Source: Bacteroidota bacterium (GTDB taxonomy: Bacteria; Bacteroidota; Bacteroidia; Chitinophagales; Chitinophagaceae). Taken from it: a DNA stretch of 57,705 nucleotides. The DNA is taken from the NCBI GenBank assembly GCA_013287475.1, contig JABDDT010000014.1, positions 1-57,705 of the forward strand, in the 5' to 3' direction. Shown in pieces: positions 14,943 through 22,582 of this stretch. Positions within the stretch are counted from its first letter, which is position 1. The number at the start of each line of letters is the position of its first letter. The position numbers and the translations under genes were made by a program. The notes below the pieces were generated by a model. It searched no databases and was not told the DNA's origin. It saw only the letters and a list, made by a program, of their open reading frames with translations.

Positions 14943-16661
14943 TTAAAGATTACCCTTTTTCAACTCATTCACAGCAAAATCGCAGGCCCTCGCAGTAAGG
15001 GCCATATAAGTAAGCGAGGGATTTTGCCAGGCGGAAGAAGTCATACAGCTTCCATCCGTAATAAAAACATTTTTCACATCATGAACCTGGTTAAATTCAT
15101 TGAGCACTGATGTTTTCGGATCCCTTCCCATTCTCACAGTGCCCATTTCATGTATGGCCGAACCTCCTGGCTTATTATAGTTGAATCCGTGAATATTATT
15201 AAACCCGGACTTATCCAGCATTTCAACAGCTGACTCCTGGATATCCTGACTCATTGCTTTTTCATTCGCACCATATTTAAAATGGATATGCACAATTGGA
15301 AATCCCCATAAATCTTTCTTTGACTGGTCGAAAGAAATGTGATTGTCATAATACGGAAGTGTTTCACCCCATCCTCCGATCCAGAGTGTCCATTCTCCGG
15401 GCCTTAATGTTTTTTCTTTATAGGCTTTACCAAATCCGGATGTTTCTAATCCTGTATTATCCCAGATTTTTCTGCCACCGCTGGCCTGATATCCCCATCC
15501 GCGAATATAATTTTTTACAGATGTTTCGTTGTTCAGATTCCTGAATCTTGGCATATAAATACCAGCCGGTTTCCTGCCATAAAAGTATTTATCTTTCATG
15601 CCATCATAATTTCCGGAAGCTCCGGCTCCGGTAAAATGATCCATCAGATTATGGCCCACTTGTTTGGAATCATTTCCAAGTCCGTCAGGGAACCGGGAGG
15701 ATATCGAACGTAATAATATGGATGCAGTATTAATCGTAGAAGCATTCAGGAAAATTATTTTTGCAAAATATTCCGTTACCTCCTTTGTATGTGCATCGAT
15801 AACCCGGACTCCTGTCGCACGTTTTTGTTTATCATCATATATCACTTCAGCAACTACTGCATCAAAAACAACCGATAAATTTCCGGTGGCAGCCGCTGCA
15901 GGAAGCGTAGCAGAATTACTGCTGAAGTATCCTCCGAACGGACAACCCCGCTCACAAAGATTCCTAAACTGACAAGGTCCTCTCCCCTTCCATCCTTTCG
16001 TAAGGTTTGCCACGCGTGCAGGCGTAACAACACGGTCCTTATAATTGGCCGTTATTTTACCTGCGAAATAATCTTCAATACAATTCATTTCAATGGGAGG
16101 AAGAAAATTTCCATCCGGAAGCTGGGAAAGTCCTTCTGATCTTCCGCTTATGCCGGTAAATTCTTCAACATAATTGTACCATGGCTCGATGTCTTTATAT
16201 CGTATCGGCCAGTCAACACCATAACCATCCTTTAGATTGGCTTCAAAATCCAGATCACTTAACCGGTAACACTGTCGTCCCCAGGTCAGCGACCGGCCTC
16301 CCACCTGGTATCCGCGAACCCAATTAAATGGATCATCCTGTATGTATGGATGATCATGGTCGTTTACATAAAACTGTTTTGTAGCGGGATTATAATTTTG
16401 CGACGAAACAGGATCATTTATTTCATCCGCAATGGTATTGAAGAGGCCATGCGGAAATTCCCAGGGGGCTTTCATAGCAGTAGGATAATCCTTAATATGA
16501 ATCACATTCTTTCCCCTTTCAACGACCAGGGTTTTTAATCCTTTTTCACAAAGTTCTTTGGCTGCCCAACCTCCGCTGATACCGGATCCAACTACAATAG
16601 CGTCGAACTGATGTTGCTTAAGTCCTCTGCTGTTTGTGTATATCTGGTCCGGATCGCCCAT
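14943..16661 (-). CDS. GMC oxidoreductase (FAD sugar dehydrogenase catalytic subunit)
   Basis: FAD-dependent glucose-methanol-choline oxidoreductase, 572 residues. FAD binding: VVGSGISGGWAAKEL (about 23-37) and GGRSLTWGRQ (about 121-130). Active-site pair: His504 (AIHEMGTVRMG) and Asn547 (WQNPSLTYMALTAR). Cys230, Cys236 and Cys240 (GPCQFRNLCERGCP) resemble the cysteine cluster that holds an iron-sulfur centre in bacterial FAD glucose dehydrogenases; that role is an inference. There is no signal peptide. The partner small subunit is encoded 6 nt upstream and probably carries the export signal, so the pair would act in the periplasm. Relatives oxidise sugars at C-1, C-2 or C-3; which carbon is used here cannot be read. 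No cytochrome c gene (CxxCH) is nearby. Confidence 0.9.
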   Translation of the reverse strand: MGDPDQIYTNSRGLKQHQFDAIVVGSGISGGWAAKELCEKGLKTLVVERGKNVIHIKDYPTAMKAPWEFPHGLFNTIADEINDPVSSQNYNPATKQFYVNDHDHPYIQDDPFNWVRGYQVGGRSLTWGRQCYRLSDLDFEANLKDGYGVDWPIRYKDIEPWYNYVEEFTGISGRSEGLSQLPDGNFLPPIEMNCIEDYFAGKITANYKDRVVTPARVANLTKGWKGRGPCQFRNLCERGCPFGGYFSSNSATLPAAAATGNLSVVFDAVVAEVIYDDKQKRATGVRVIDAHTKEVTEYFAKIIFLNASTINTASILLRSISSRFPDGLGNDSKQVGHNLMDHFTGAGASGNYDGMKDKYFYGRKPAGIYMPRFRNLNNETSVKNYIRGWGYQASGGRKIWDNTGLETSGFGKAYKEKTLRPGEWTLWIGGWGETLPYYDNHISFDQSKKDLWGFPIVHIHFKYGANEKAMSQDIQESAVEMLDKSGFNNIHGFNYNKPGGSAIHEMGTVRMGRDPKTSVLNEFNQVHDVKNVFITDGSCMTSSAWQNPSLTYMALTARACDFAVNELKKGNL

Positions 16662-16667
16662 GGTTGT

Positions 16668-17243
16668 TTATTTGGTGGCCCAGGATGTTTGATTTGGTTC
16701 CAGATGGATGCAGGACAAATATTTACCGGGTACTGCAATATAATGCATTCCCAAACTGGCTCCTTTTTCTGAAATACAATATCCATAAAGGGTATACGTT
16801 TTCAGCATTTCAAAAAAAGGCCGGCCTGTGAATTTACTTTTTATCTTATCGATTAAAGCGTTGCTGACTTTCGATTTTTGTTCAGCCCAACTGAGCACAG
16901 CTTCCTTTTCTTCCTCGCTGCATTCGGAAAATTCCCGATGATATTTGGACAGCGTATATTCTTCCAGATCCTGCAGGCCTTTGATAAATCTGTTAAGCGT
17001 TTTGTTATCCGTGCATTCGTTGAGCATGGGAATCATGAATTCTACCGCACCGGCTTCTTTCGCACCTGGAGTGTCTGTTGCAGGTATAATAGTCTCCGCC
17101 AGTTCTGTCAGCAAAGATTTTTTTCCAAGCAGATAATTTTTGTCGGGAGTTTTTGTCAGAAAATACCATTCATAACCGCTGAAACCCACTACGGTTGCTC
17201 CTCCTGCCAGAAGGATGGTTCCAATGGCCTTTTTTCTTTTCAT
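16668..17243 (-). CDS. gluconate 2-dehydrogenase subunit 3 family protein
   Basis: Small subunit that partners GMC-type sugar dehydrogenases, 191 residues. The N-terminus (MKRKKAIGTILLAGGATVVGFSG) has a basic region and a hydrophobic stretch, like the Tat signals of this family, but the twin arginine is degenerate (RKK), so export by Tat is uncertain. The body keeps the family features: LLTELAETIIPATDTPGAKEAGA (about 45-67), a helical middle with FIKGLQDLEEY, and a C-terminal FFEMLKTYTLYGYC. The ATG at 17243 is 1 nt beyond the exbD stop (TAAAATG), so the two are translationally coupled. Its job is likely folding, export and electron transfer for the catalytic subunit. Confidence 0.87.
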   Translation of the reverse strand: MKRKKAIGTILLAGGATVVGFSGYEWYFLTKTPDKNYLLGKKSLLTELAETIIPATDTPGAKEAGAVEFMIPMLNECTDNKTLNRFIKGLQDLEEYTLSKYHREFSECSEEEKEAVLSWAEQKSKVSNALIDKIKSKFTGRPFFEMLKTYTLYGYCISEKGASLGMHYIAVPGKYLSCIHLEPNQTSWATK

Positions 17244-17244
17244 T

Positions 17245-17649
17245 TTATTGAACGCCTTTTTTGTCAACGGCAAGTACCGTTCTCGCACCCAGCTCTCTTG
17301 CTACACGCATGACAGCTACAACATCATCGATCGGAACCGTTTTATCTGCATTTATTACAATCGATGGTTGATCCGTTTCTTTTGCCAGAAACGGCTGGAG
17401 TTGTGCTTTCAGCTCTGTAAGACTCACTTTCGTGGTACCCACAAAATATTGCTGATTCGCATCTATTGATACCACTACAGTCTGTTTTGATCTCGTATCC
17501 GTTTTTGATTTGGGTTGCGAAAGTTTGATCACATTCGGATTAGCGAGAGTAGAAACGATAAGGAAAAATAATAACAGGATGAACAGAATATCATTCAGTG
17601 GTCCGGTGTGAACCTCACCTTCATCTCTATGTTTATTTCTTAGATTCAA
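17245..17649 (-). CDS. exbD: ExbD/TolR family protein (TTG start)
   Basis: Component of the ExbB-ExbD proton-driven motor that energises TonB or Tol complexes, 134 residues. One N-terminal membrane helix carries the conserved proton-path Asp (GPLNDILFILLLFFLIV); a periplasmic domain follows. The start codon is TTG at 17649: the protein begins MNLRNKHRDEGEV, as in Bacteroidota homologues, and there is no in-frame ATG upstream. It is the partner of the ExbB-like gene 102 nt upstream; that space is filled by a hairpin-forming octamer array. No tonB gene follows; instead two subunits of a sugar dehydrogenase do. Confidence 0.9.
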   Translation of the reverse strand: MNLRNKHRDEGEVHTGPLNDILFILLLFFLIVSTLANPNVIKLSQPKSKTDTRSKQTVVVSIDANQQYFVGTTKVSLTELKAQLQPFLAKETDQPSIVINADKTVPIDDVVAVMRVARELGARTVLAVDKKGVQ

Positions 17650-17662
17650 CTTAACTAATTTT

Positions 17663-17745
17663 AGTGTGGTAGTGTGGTAGTGTGGTGGTGTGGTAGTGTG
17701 GTAGTGTAGTTTTTAGTAACCACCACACTACCATACTACCACACT
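17663..17745. repeat. palindromic octamer array (AGTGTGGT) between exbB and exbD
   Basis: Left arm 17663-17710: six octamers AGTGTGGT (one GGTGTGGT, one AGTGTAGT). Right arm 17722-17745: three reverse-complement octamers (ACCACACT, ACCATACT, ACCACACT). The arms pair over about 24 bp with an 11-nt loop if adjacent units are used. The array starts 6 nt after the exbB stop and ends 13 nt before the exbD TTG start. Confidence 0.95.
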
Positions 17746-17751
17746 TTCAGT

Positions 17752-18456
17752 TCACCTAGTCGGTTCCTGCAAAATATCAATAAATTCTGCGCTGGCAACT
17801 TCCATTTTATTCGTCGTTTTATCTATCTGTGAATTCAGGTATCGGTACATGATATAGGCAATGATTCCAATGATCAAACCGCCGGCCGAGGAAATCATTT
17901 TTACATAAATACCCCCGGCAATATTCGAAATACTATATTCTCCGGTGGAAGCAATATTGTAGAATAACTGGAACATCCCGATAATGGTTCCCAAAAATCC
18001 GAACAACGGTGCTATATATCCGATTACTGATAAAATGGAAACGTTTTTTTCCATTTTATACAATTCCAGCCTGCCAACATTTTCCATGCTTTTTTCTATC
18101 GCATCAATGGGCTTTCCTATACGCTGAATGCCCTTATCAATCATACGGGCAATTGAATTATTCGTGTTTTTGGCCAGACTGCGTGCCGCCGTGACATTGT
18201 TATTAACTATATGATCCCTGATAATATTCATAAAATTTTCATCCGTCCTGGATGCTTTATTTATAGCCATCACACGCTCAATAAATACGAATATGGCTGT
18301 TACCAGTAATATTGCCAATGGGATCATCAGCGGACCACCCCTTTCAAGGATATCCCAGAGATTTTGTTTTCCCGGTGGCGGAATGATGCCGGCTCTTGCC
18401 AGACTGTCTCTGATTTTAGAAGAATCGATAATTACCTGCAGGAAGAATAAATTCAT
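17752..18456 (-). CDS. exbB: MotA/TolQ/ExbB proton channel family protein
   Basis: Inner-membrane proton channel subunit, 234 residues. Membrane helices are near 40-62 (GGPLMIPLAILLVTAIFVFIE), 140-165 (SVIGYIAPLFGFLGTIIGMFQLF) and 185-207 (GGLIIGIIAYIMYRYL), the normal ExbB/TolQ layout, and LGTIIGM is the family signature. With ExbD it would drive a TonB- or Tol-type transducer. It heads a minus-strand run exbB-exbD-small subunit-GMC oxidoreductase-porin. Because several outer-membrane receptors must exist genome-wide, this may be one of several Exb sets; the link to the sugar dehydrogenase is an inference from gene order. Confidence 0.9.
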   Translation of the reverse strand: MNLFFLQVIIDSSKIRDSLARAGIIPPPGKQNLWDILERGGPLMIPLAILLVTAIFVFIERVMAINKASRTDENFMNIIRDHIVNNNVTAARSLAKNTNNSIARMIDKGIQRIGKPIDAIEKSMENVGRLELYKMEKNVSILSVIGYIAPLFGFLGTIIGMFQLFYNIASTGEYSISNIAGGIYVKMISSAGGLIIGIIAYIMYRYLNSQIDKTTNKMEVASAEFIDILQEPTR

Positions 18457-18547
18457 TCGTAACCTTGGTTTTATTGAAGTAAAAATAAGCTTTCAGCCGT
18501 TAACTAACGTATCAGGTAGTTTTGTATTATTTAATGAAAAGCCAAAT

Positions 18548-18575
18548 TAAGCATAAAGCTCAAAGCCTAAAGCTA
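18548..18575. repeat. heptamer array AAAGCYT x4
   Basis: Four heptamers (TAAGCAT, AAAGCTC, AAAGCCT, AAAGCTA) in the 282-nt divergent space between exbB and ypdA. This is one of the few arrays not at a gene's 3' end. I see nothing else in that space except the -7 box at 18726. Confidence 0.75.
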
Positions 18576-18725
18576 AAAAATGCTATGGGCAGACCCCACC
18601 AGAACTGAATAAGATTTTCCATATTTGAATAAATAGTTTTATCCTATTCAGGATCTAAGTAAGGGTGAATGTACTATTTTTTGGAGACTGAAAACCTGAA
18701 ATTCCGGCATCGGGGTTTTATGTTT

Positions 18726-18733
18726 TATCTTTG
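18726..18733 (+). promoter_or_regulatory. -7 box TATCTTTG before ypdA
   Basis: A perfect TAnnTTTG match ends 5 nt before the ypdA ATG at 18739. No convincing -33 element is seen. It predicts a leaderless or near-leaderless mRNA. Confidence 0.45.
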
Positions 18734-18738
18734 AAAAC

Positions 18739-19716
18739 ATGGCTGATGTACTGGATATTTTGATCATAGGTGGCGGTCCCATCGGACTGGCCTGTGGACT
18801 GGAAGCAAAGAGGGCTGGATTAAGTTATCTTATACTTGAAAAAGGTGTGCTGGTTAATTCTTTGTATTATTATCCCTCCAACATGACTTTTTTTTCTACT
18901 TCTGAAAGAATTGAAATCGGCGATATTCCTTTTGTCAGTAATAATGTGAAGCCAACGCGACCCGAAGCCTTGGAATACTACCGAAGGATTGCAGTTTCCC
19001 AAAATCTCAATATTCATTTGCAGGAACCTGTGATTGAAGTGGTAAAATCCGGCGAATATTATAAAGTCTCTACACCCTTGTCTTCATATTTAGCCAAGAA
19101 CCTGATTGTGGCAACAGGTTTTTATGATATTCCCAATCTGTTGCATATTCCCGGAGAAGATTTGCCCAAGGTGAGACATTATTATAAAGAACCTCATTTT
19201 TATGCCATGCAAAATCTTTTAATTGTTGGCGCCAGTAATTCAGCTGTAGATGCGGCTCTTGAAAGTTTCAGAAAAGGTGCCAGAGTGACCATGGTGATCA
19301 AGGGACCTGAAATTGGGAAACGCGTGAAATATTGGGTAAGACCCGACATTGTTAACAGAATTGAAGAGGGATCTATTAAAGCATATTTTTACTCTCATTT
19401 GCTGGCGATCCGTGAAAAGGAAGCAGATATTCAAACACCGGAAGGCATCCTTACCATTCCTAATGATTATGTTTTGTTGATGACAGGTTATCAGCCAAAT
19501 TTTTCATTCCTTGAAAAATTAGGAATAGAATTATCCAAAGACGAGAAACGCTATCCCAGTTATAATAAAGAAACTATGGAAAGCAACCAGAAAAATATTT
19601 ATCTCGCAGGTGTGGTTTGCGGAGGAATGGACACACATCTCTGGTTCATAGAAAATTCCCGTGTGCATGCTAACCAGATTGTCCGTGATATTCTGGCCAG
19701 GAAAAAGGTGGCTTAA
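18739..19716 (+). CDS. ypdA: YpdA family bacillithiol disulfide reductase-like protein
   Basis: FAD- and NADPH-dependent flavoprotein, 325 residues, of the YpdA (Bdr) family that reduces bacillithiol disulfide in low-GC Gram-positives and is also found in Bacteroidota. The FAD motif is IIGGGPIGLACGLEA (about 8-22), the family stretch YYPSNMTFFSTSERIEIGD follows, and a second Rossmann motif is VGASNSAVDAALE (about 162-174). It lacks the CxxC of thioredoxin reductases, as expected for YpdA. The function implies a bacillithiol-type redox buffer in this organism, but no bsh genes are in view. Its stop overlaps the pepT stop (TTAA, 19713-19716). Confidence 0.9.
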   Translation: MADVLDILIIGGGPIGLACGLEAKRAGLSYLILEKGVLVNSLYYYPSNMTFFSTSERIEIGDIPFVSNNVKPTRPEALEYYRRIAVSQNLNIHLQEPVIEVVKSGEYYKVSTPLSSYLAKNLIVATGFYDIPNLLHIPGEDLPKVRHYYKEPHFYAMQNLLIVGASNSAVDAALESFRKGARVTMVIKGPEIGKRVKYWVRPDIVNRIEEGSIKAYFYSHLLAIREKEADIQTPEGILTIPNDYVLLMTGYQPNFSFLEKLGIELSKDEKRYPSYNKETMESNQKNIYLAGVVCGGMDTHLWFIENSRVHANQIVRDILARKKVA

Positions 19717-20960
19717 GAATTTTCTTCCCAGATCTGACTGAGATGAATAATTGTCTCAAGACTTTTCTCCATATCCTGCACACAAACATATTCATGTTTC
19801 CCGTGGAAGGCCATTTCACCTGTAAATATATTCGGACAGGGCATTCCCATAAAAGATAACCTGGACCCATCGGTTCCTCCTCTTGCTGCGGATTCTTTTA
19901 TTTCGATTCCGGCGCGTTTAATGGCCTCCCTGGCATAATCGGAAACCTGGGGATGTTCCACCAGTATTTCTTTCATGTTTCTATACTGTTCTTTTACTTC
20001 TGATTCAAATCGTCCTTCCGGAAATAAACGCATCACAAATTCTGCCTTGTCTTTCAGATATTCTTCGTATGCTTTTAATTTAGCTGTATTGAAATCCCTT
20101 ATTATGAATTCCACCTGCATTTTTTCAGGACTGCCTTCCATTTTAACCGGATGAACAAATCCGTATCGCCCTTCCGTTGTTTCCGGAGAAAATTCATCTG
20201 CCGGTAATTCTCTGATAAAAGCGGATGCAATTTTAATGGCATTGACGAGTTTGTCTTTTGCATGACCAGGATGAGCAGAAACTCCGTGAAAAATAAATTT
20301 CATGCTATCGGCCGAAAAAGTTTCTTCTTCAAAAGAACCGAGTTCTGGTCCGTCGAGGGTATAACCAAATTCTGCTCCCAGTTTTTTCATATCAAGTTTG
20401 TTAACTCCACGGCCAATCTCTTCATCGGGAGTAAATAGTAACCGGATTTTTCCATGTCTGATTTCCGGATGATGCATCAGGTAAGAAGCGAGTTCCATGA
20501 TAATAGCCACACCGGCCTTATCATCAGCGCCTAATAATGTTTTGCCTGAGGCTGTGATAATATCCTCTCCGATTTTCTCCAGTAAATAGGGATGATCGGA
20601 TGTCCGGATGATCTGTTCGGGATCATCTGGCAAAACAATGTCCGCCCCTGAATAATTTTTATGCAGTAAGGGTTTTACTTCACTGGCTTTACAATCAGGA
20701 GAAGTATCTACATGAGCGCAATAACAGATAACAGGAACTTTTTTTTCTGTATTGGATGGAATGCTCGCATAGACATATCCGCTTTCATCCATTTCAGCGT
20801 CAGTCAGTCCAGCTGATTTTAATTCTTCCAGCAGCAAACGACTGAGATTGAGTTGCTTTACGGAAGAAGGCTGTGTGGTGGAAGACGGATTACTTTGAGT
20901 GTCTATCCCTACGTATCTGAAGAAGCGGTCCACCAGGGTGGGTGAATGAACAGTAGACAT
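19713..20960 (-). CDS. pepT: peptidase T (tripeptide aminopeptidase)
   Basis: Cytoplasmic zinc metallopeptidase (M20 family) that removes N-terminal residues from tripeptides, 415 residues. Metal-site motifs are present: CYCAHVDTSPD (His and Asp), LLGADDKAGVAI (bridging Asp), FTPDEEIGRGV (Glu pair) and the C-terminal FTGEMAFHGKHEYV (His ligand). RGGTDGSRLSFMGMP is the PepT-type substrate/dimer loop. It is a single gene, converging on ypdA with overlapping stop codons. Confidence 0.96.
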   Translation of the reverse strand: MSTVHSPTLVDRFFRYVGIDTQSNPSSTTQPSSVKQLNLSRLLLEELKSAGLTDAEMDESGYVYASIPSNTEKKVPVICYCAHVDTSPDCKASEVKPLLHKNYSGADIVLPDDPEQIIRTSDHPYLLEKIGEDIITASGKTLLGADDKAGVAIIMELASYLMHHPEIRHGKIRLLFTPDEEIGRGVNKLDMKKLGAEFGYTLDGPELGSFEEETFSADSMKFIFHGVSAHPGHAKDKLVNAIKIASAFIRELPADEFSPETTEGRYGFVHPVKMEGSPEKMQVEFIIRDFNTAKLKAYEEYLKDKAEFVMRLFPEGRFESEVKEQYRNMKEILVEHPQVSDYAREAIKRAGIEIKESAARGGTDGSRLSFMGMPCPNIFTGEMAFHGKHEYVCVQDMEKSLETIIHLSQIWEENS

Positions 20961-21074
20961 ATTTGGATGAATAGTAAAATGAAGGTTAAAAATATCATCT
21001 TTCGGCAGTAGACAGAAATTTATTCCAAATATTTGACTGAGTTACGATCTTCGTGATTCTATAATTTTTAATAC

Positions 21075-21962
21075 ATGAGCAAATCCGGTACTTCAAAACC
21101 ATTGATAGAATCAGGCTGGCTGCGTGTGCTGCTGTATATTATTTCTTTATTTCTATTGATTACCATTTTCCTGAGCTTTTTTATAATCGGCCTTTATAAG
21201 GGAAAATTTGATGCAGCTACTCTTCAGTCCATATCTCAAAAAGAAAATCTCTGGATATTAATTTTGATTCTTTTCGTACTGACAGTAATCGTCAGTTATG
21301 TGTTTCGACGTTGGGTTGACAGGAAACCATTTATTTCCCTGGGATTGGATTTTAATGGCCATAGCCCGGAAGCCATTGCAGGAGGCATGCTCGCCATTTT
21401 CATTATTTCCGCATCCAGCCTTCTTTTAAAAGCGACCGGTCATTTAAAATGGATGGAAATCATTTTCGATCCGAAAGCTCTTTTCCTTGCTTTTGGAAGC
21501 ACCGTTTTAGTTGCTTTTTACGAAGAATTAATATTCAGGGGATATATTCTTAATAACCTGATGGATTCGTTTCCGAAATGGCTGGCTTTACTGATATCAG
21601 CGATATTATTTATGATCTTTCACTGGTCTTACCTGGGATTTTTCCCTCTTGCGAATATGCTGATCATGGGTTTGATACTTGGTTTGAATTATATATATAC
21701 ACGGAATCTTTGGTTCTCCATATGCTTTCATATCGGTTGGAAATTCATGGTGGGACCGGTTTTAGGATTTTCCGGCGATGAATCTTTCCAGACATTATTG
21801 CAAACAGATTTGAAAGGTGATGAAAGCATCACCGGCGGAGCAAGCGGTCTGGAAGGGTCTGTCCTTTTAACGGCCGTTTCCCTATTGAGCCTTATTGCAT
21901 TGTATTTATTTCTTCAGAGAAAATTCAGTCCAGGATCTCAACCAGCTCCAGGTCGAATATAA
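21075..21962 (+). CDS. CPBP family intramembrane glutamic protease
   Basis: Membrane protein of 295 residues with about eight hydrophobic segments, of the CPBP (Abi/CaaX protease) family. The active-site motifs are intact: Glu150-Glu151-x3-Arg155 (FYEELIFRG), His183 (FHWSYLG) and a later His219 (FHIGW). Known relatives process prenylated or bacteriocin-like peptides, or act in membrane stress; the substrate here is unknown. The 3' end overlaps the convergent SlyD-like gene by 38 nt, the longest overlap in the window. No neighbouring peptide gene suggests a substrate. Confidence 0.88.
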   Translation: MSKSGTSKPLIESGWLRVLLYIISLFLLITIFLSFFIIGLYKGKFDAATLQSISQKENLWILILILFVLTVIVSYVFRRWVDRKPFISLGLDFNGHSPEAIAGGMLAIFIISASSLLLKATGHLKWMEIIFDPKALFLAFGSTVLVAFYEELIFRGYILNNLMDSFPKWLALLISAILFMIFHWSYLGFFPLANMLIMGLILGLNYIYTRNLWFSICFHIGWKFMVGPVLGFSGDESFQTLLQTDLKGDESITGGASGLEGSVLLTAVSLLSLIALYLFLQRKFSPGSQPAPGRI

Positions 21963-22353
21963 GATCCTTCCCTGCCAGCGGATGATTTGCATTGAGAATT
22001 ATATTTTCATCCGTTATATCCGTGATAACAACCGGGAATTGCTGCCCTTCATTATTATTCATATTGAGCTGCATCCCAATTTCAGGTTTAAGATCTTGCG
22101 GAAGTCTTTCTAAAGGAAACTCGATTATCATGGAAGGATCTTCCGGACCATATGCATGGATGAAAGGAATTTCAATTGTTTTTTTATCACCAACAGACAT
22201 ACCCTGAACGCCATCATCGAAACCTTTTATAACCTGGCCGCTGCCAACAGTAAATTCCAGAGGTGAACGACCTGCTGAAGAATCAAAGGTGGTACCATCG
22301 GTTAATCTTCCGTGGTAATGAATTTTAATCGTGTCACCGGATTGAACGGCCAT
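21925..22353 (-). CDS. slyD: FKBP-type peptidyl-prolyl isomerase (SlyD-like)
   Basis: Cytoplasmic prolyl isomerase/chaperone, 142 residues. The FKBP core is split by the IF (insert-in-flap) domain as in SlyD: VQSGDTIKIHYHGRLTDGTTFDSS at the start, GQVIKGFDDGVQGMSVGDKK, then the IF region GPEDPSMIIEFPLERLP to about residue 115, then NHPLAGKDLIFDLELVEI. The histidine-rich metal-binding tail of E. coli SlyD is missing, so nickel delivery is unlikely. It overlaps the CPBP gene by 38 nt at the 3' end and diverges from fmt. Confidence 0.92.
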   Translation of the reverse strand: MAVQSGDTIKIHYHGRLTDGTTFDSSAGRSPLEFTVGSGQVIKGFDDGVQGMSVGDKKTIEIPFIHAYGPEDPSMIIEFPLERLPQDLKPEIGMQLNMNNNEGQQFPVVITDITDENIILNANHPLAGKDLIFDLELVEILD

Positions 22354-22383
22354 AGCAAAGTTTTAGATTTAAGAAATATCGAA

Positions 22384-22446
22384 GGCTTAAAGCCTAAAGC
22401 CTAAAGCCTAAAGCCTAAAGCCTAAAGCCTAAAGCCTAAAGCCTAA
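22384..22446. repeat. heptamer array AGCCTAA, 8 perfect copies
   Basis: One GGCTTAA unit and then eight identical AGCCTAA units (22391-22446), the most regular array in the window. It lies 31 nt upstream of the slyD start, in the divergent space before fmt, and is mirrored by the array at 22545-22579. Confidence 0.97.
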
Positions 22447-22544
22447 AGCATTTATATAGTCGGCGAAGTTAATTCAATCTGAATAATACAAAATCTCTGC
22501 CCGTTTATTTATTAGTTATTAGTTTCGTTTTGTTTTAGAAATTA

Positions 22545-22579
22545 GCTTTAAGCTTTGGGCTTTAGGCTTTAAGCATTTA
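22545..22579. repeat. heptamer array GCTTTAR x5 in fmt leader
   Basis: Five heptamers (GCTTTAA, GCTTTGG, GCTTTAG, GCTTTAA, GCATTTA), inverted relative to the 22384-22446 array and ending 3 nt before the fmt ATG. Any fmt transcript starting upstream carries it in its leader. Confidence 0.9.
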
Positions 22580-22582
22580 AAA

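Noticed and set aside
22384-22579. Possible CRISPR array from regular repeats
   Set aside because: The repeat unit is 7 bp and strictly tandem with no spacers; no cas genes are in the window.
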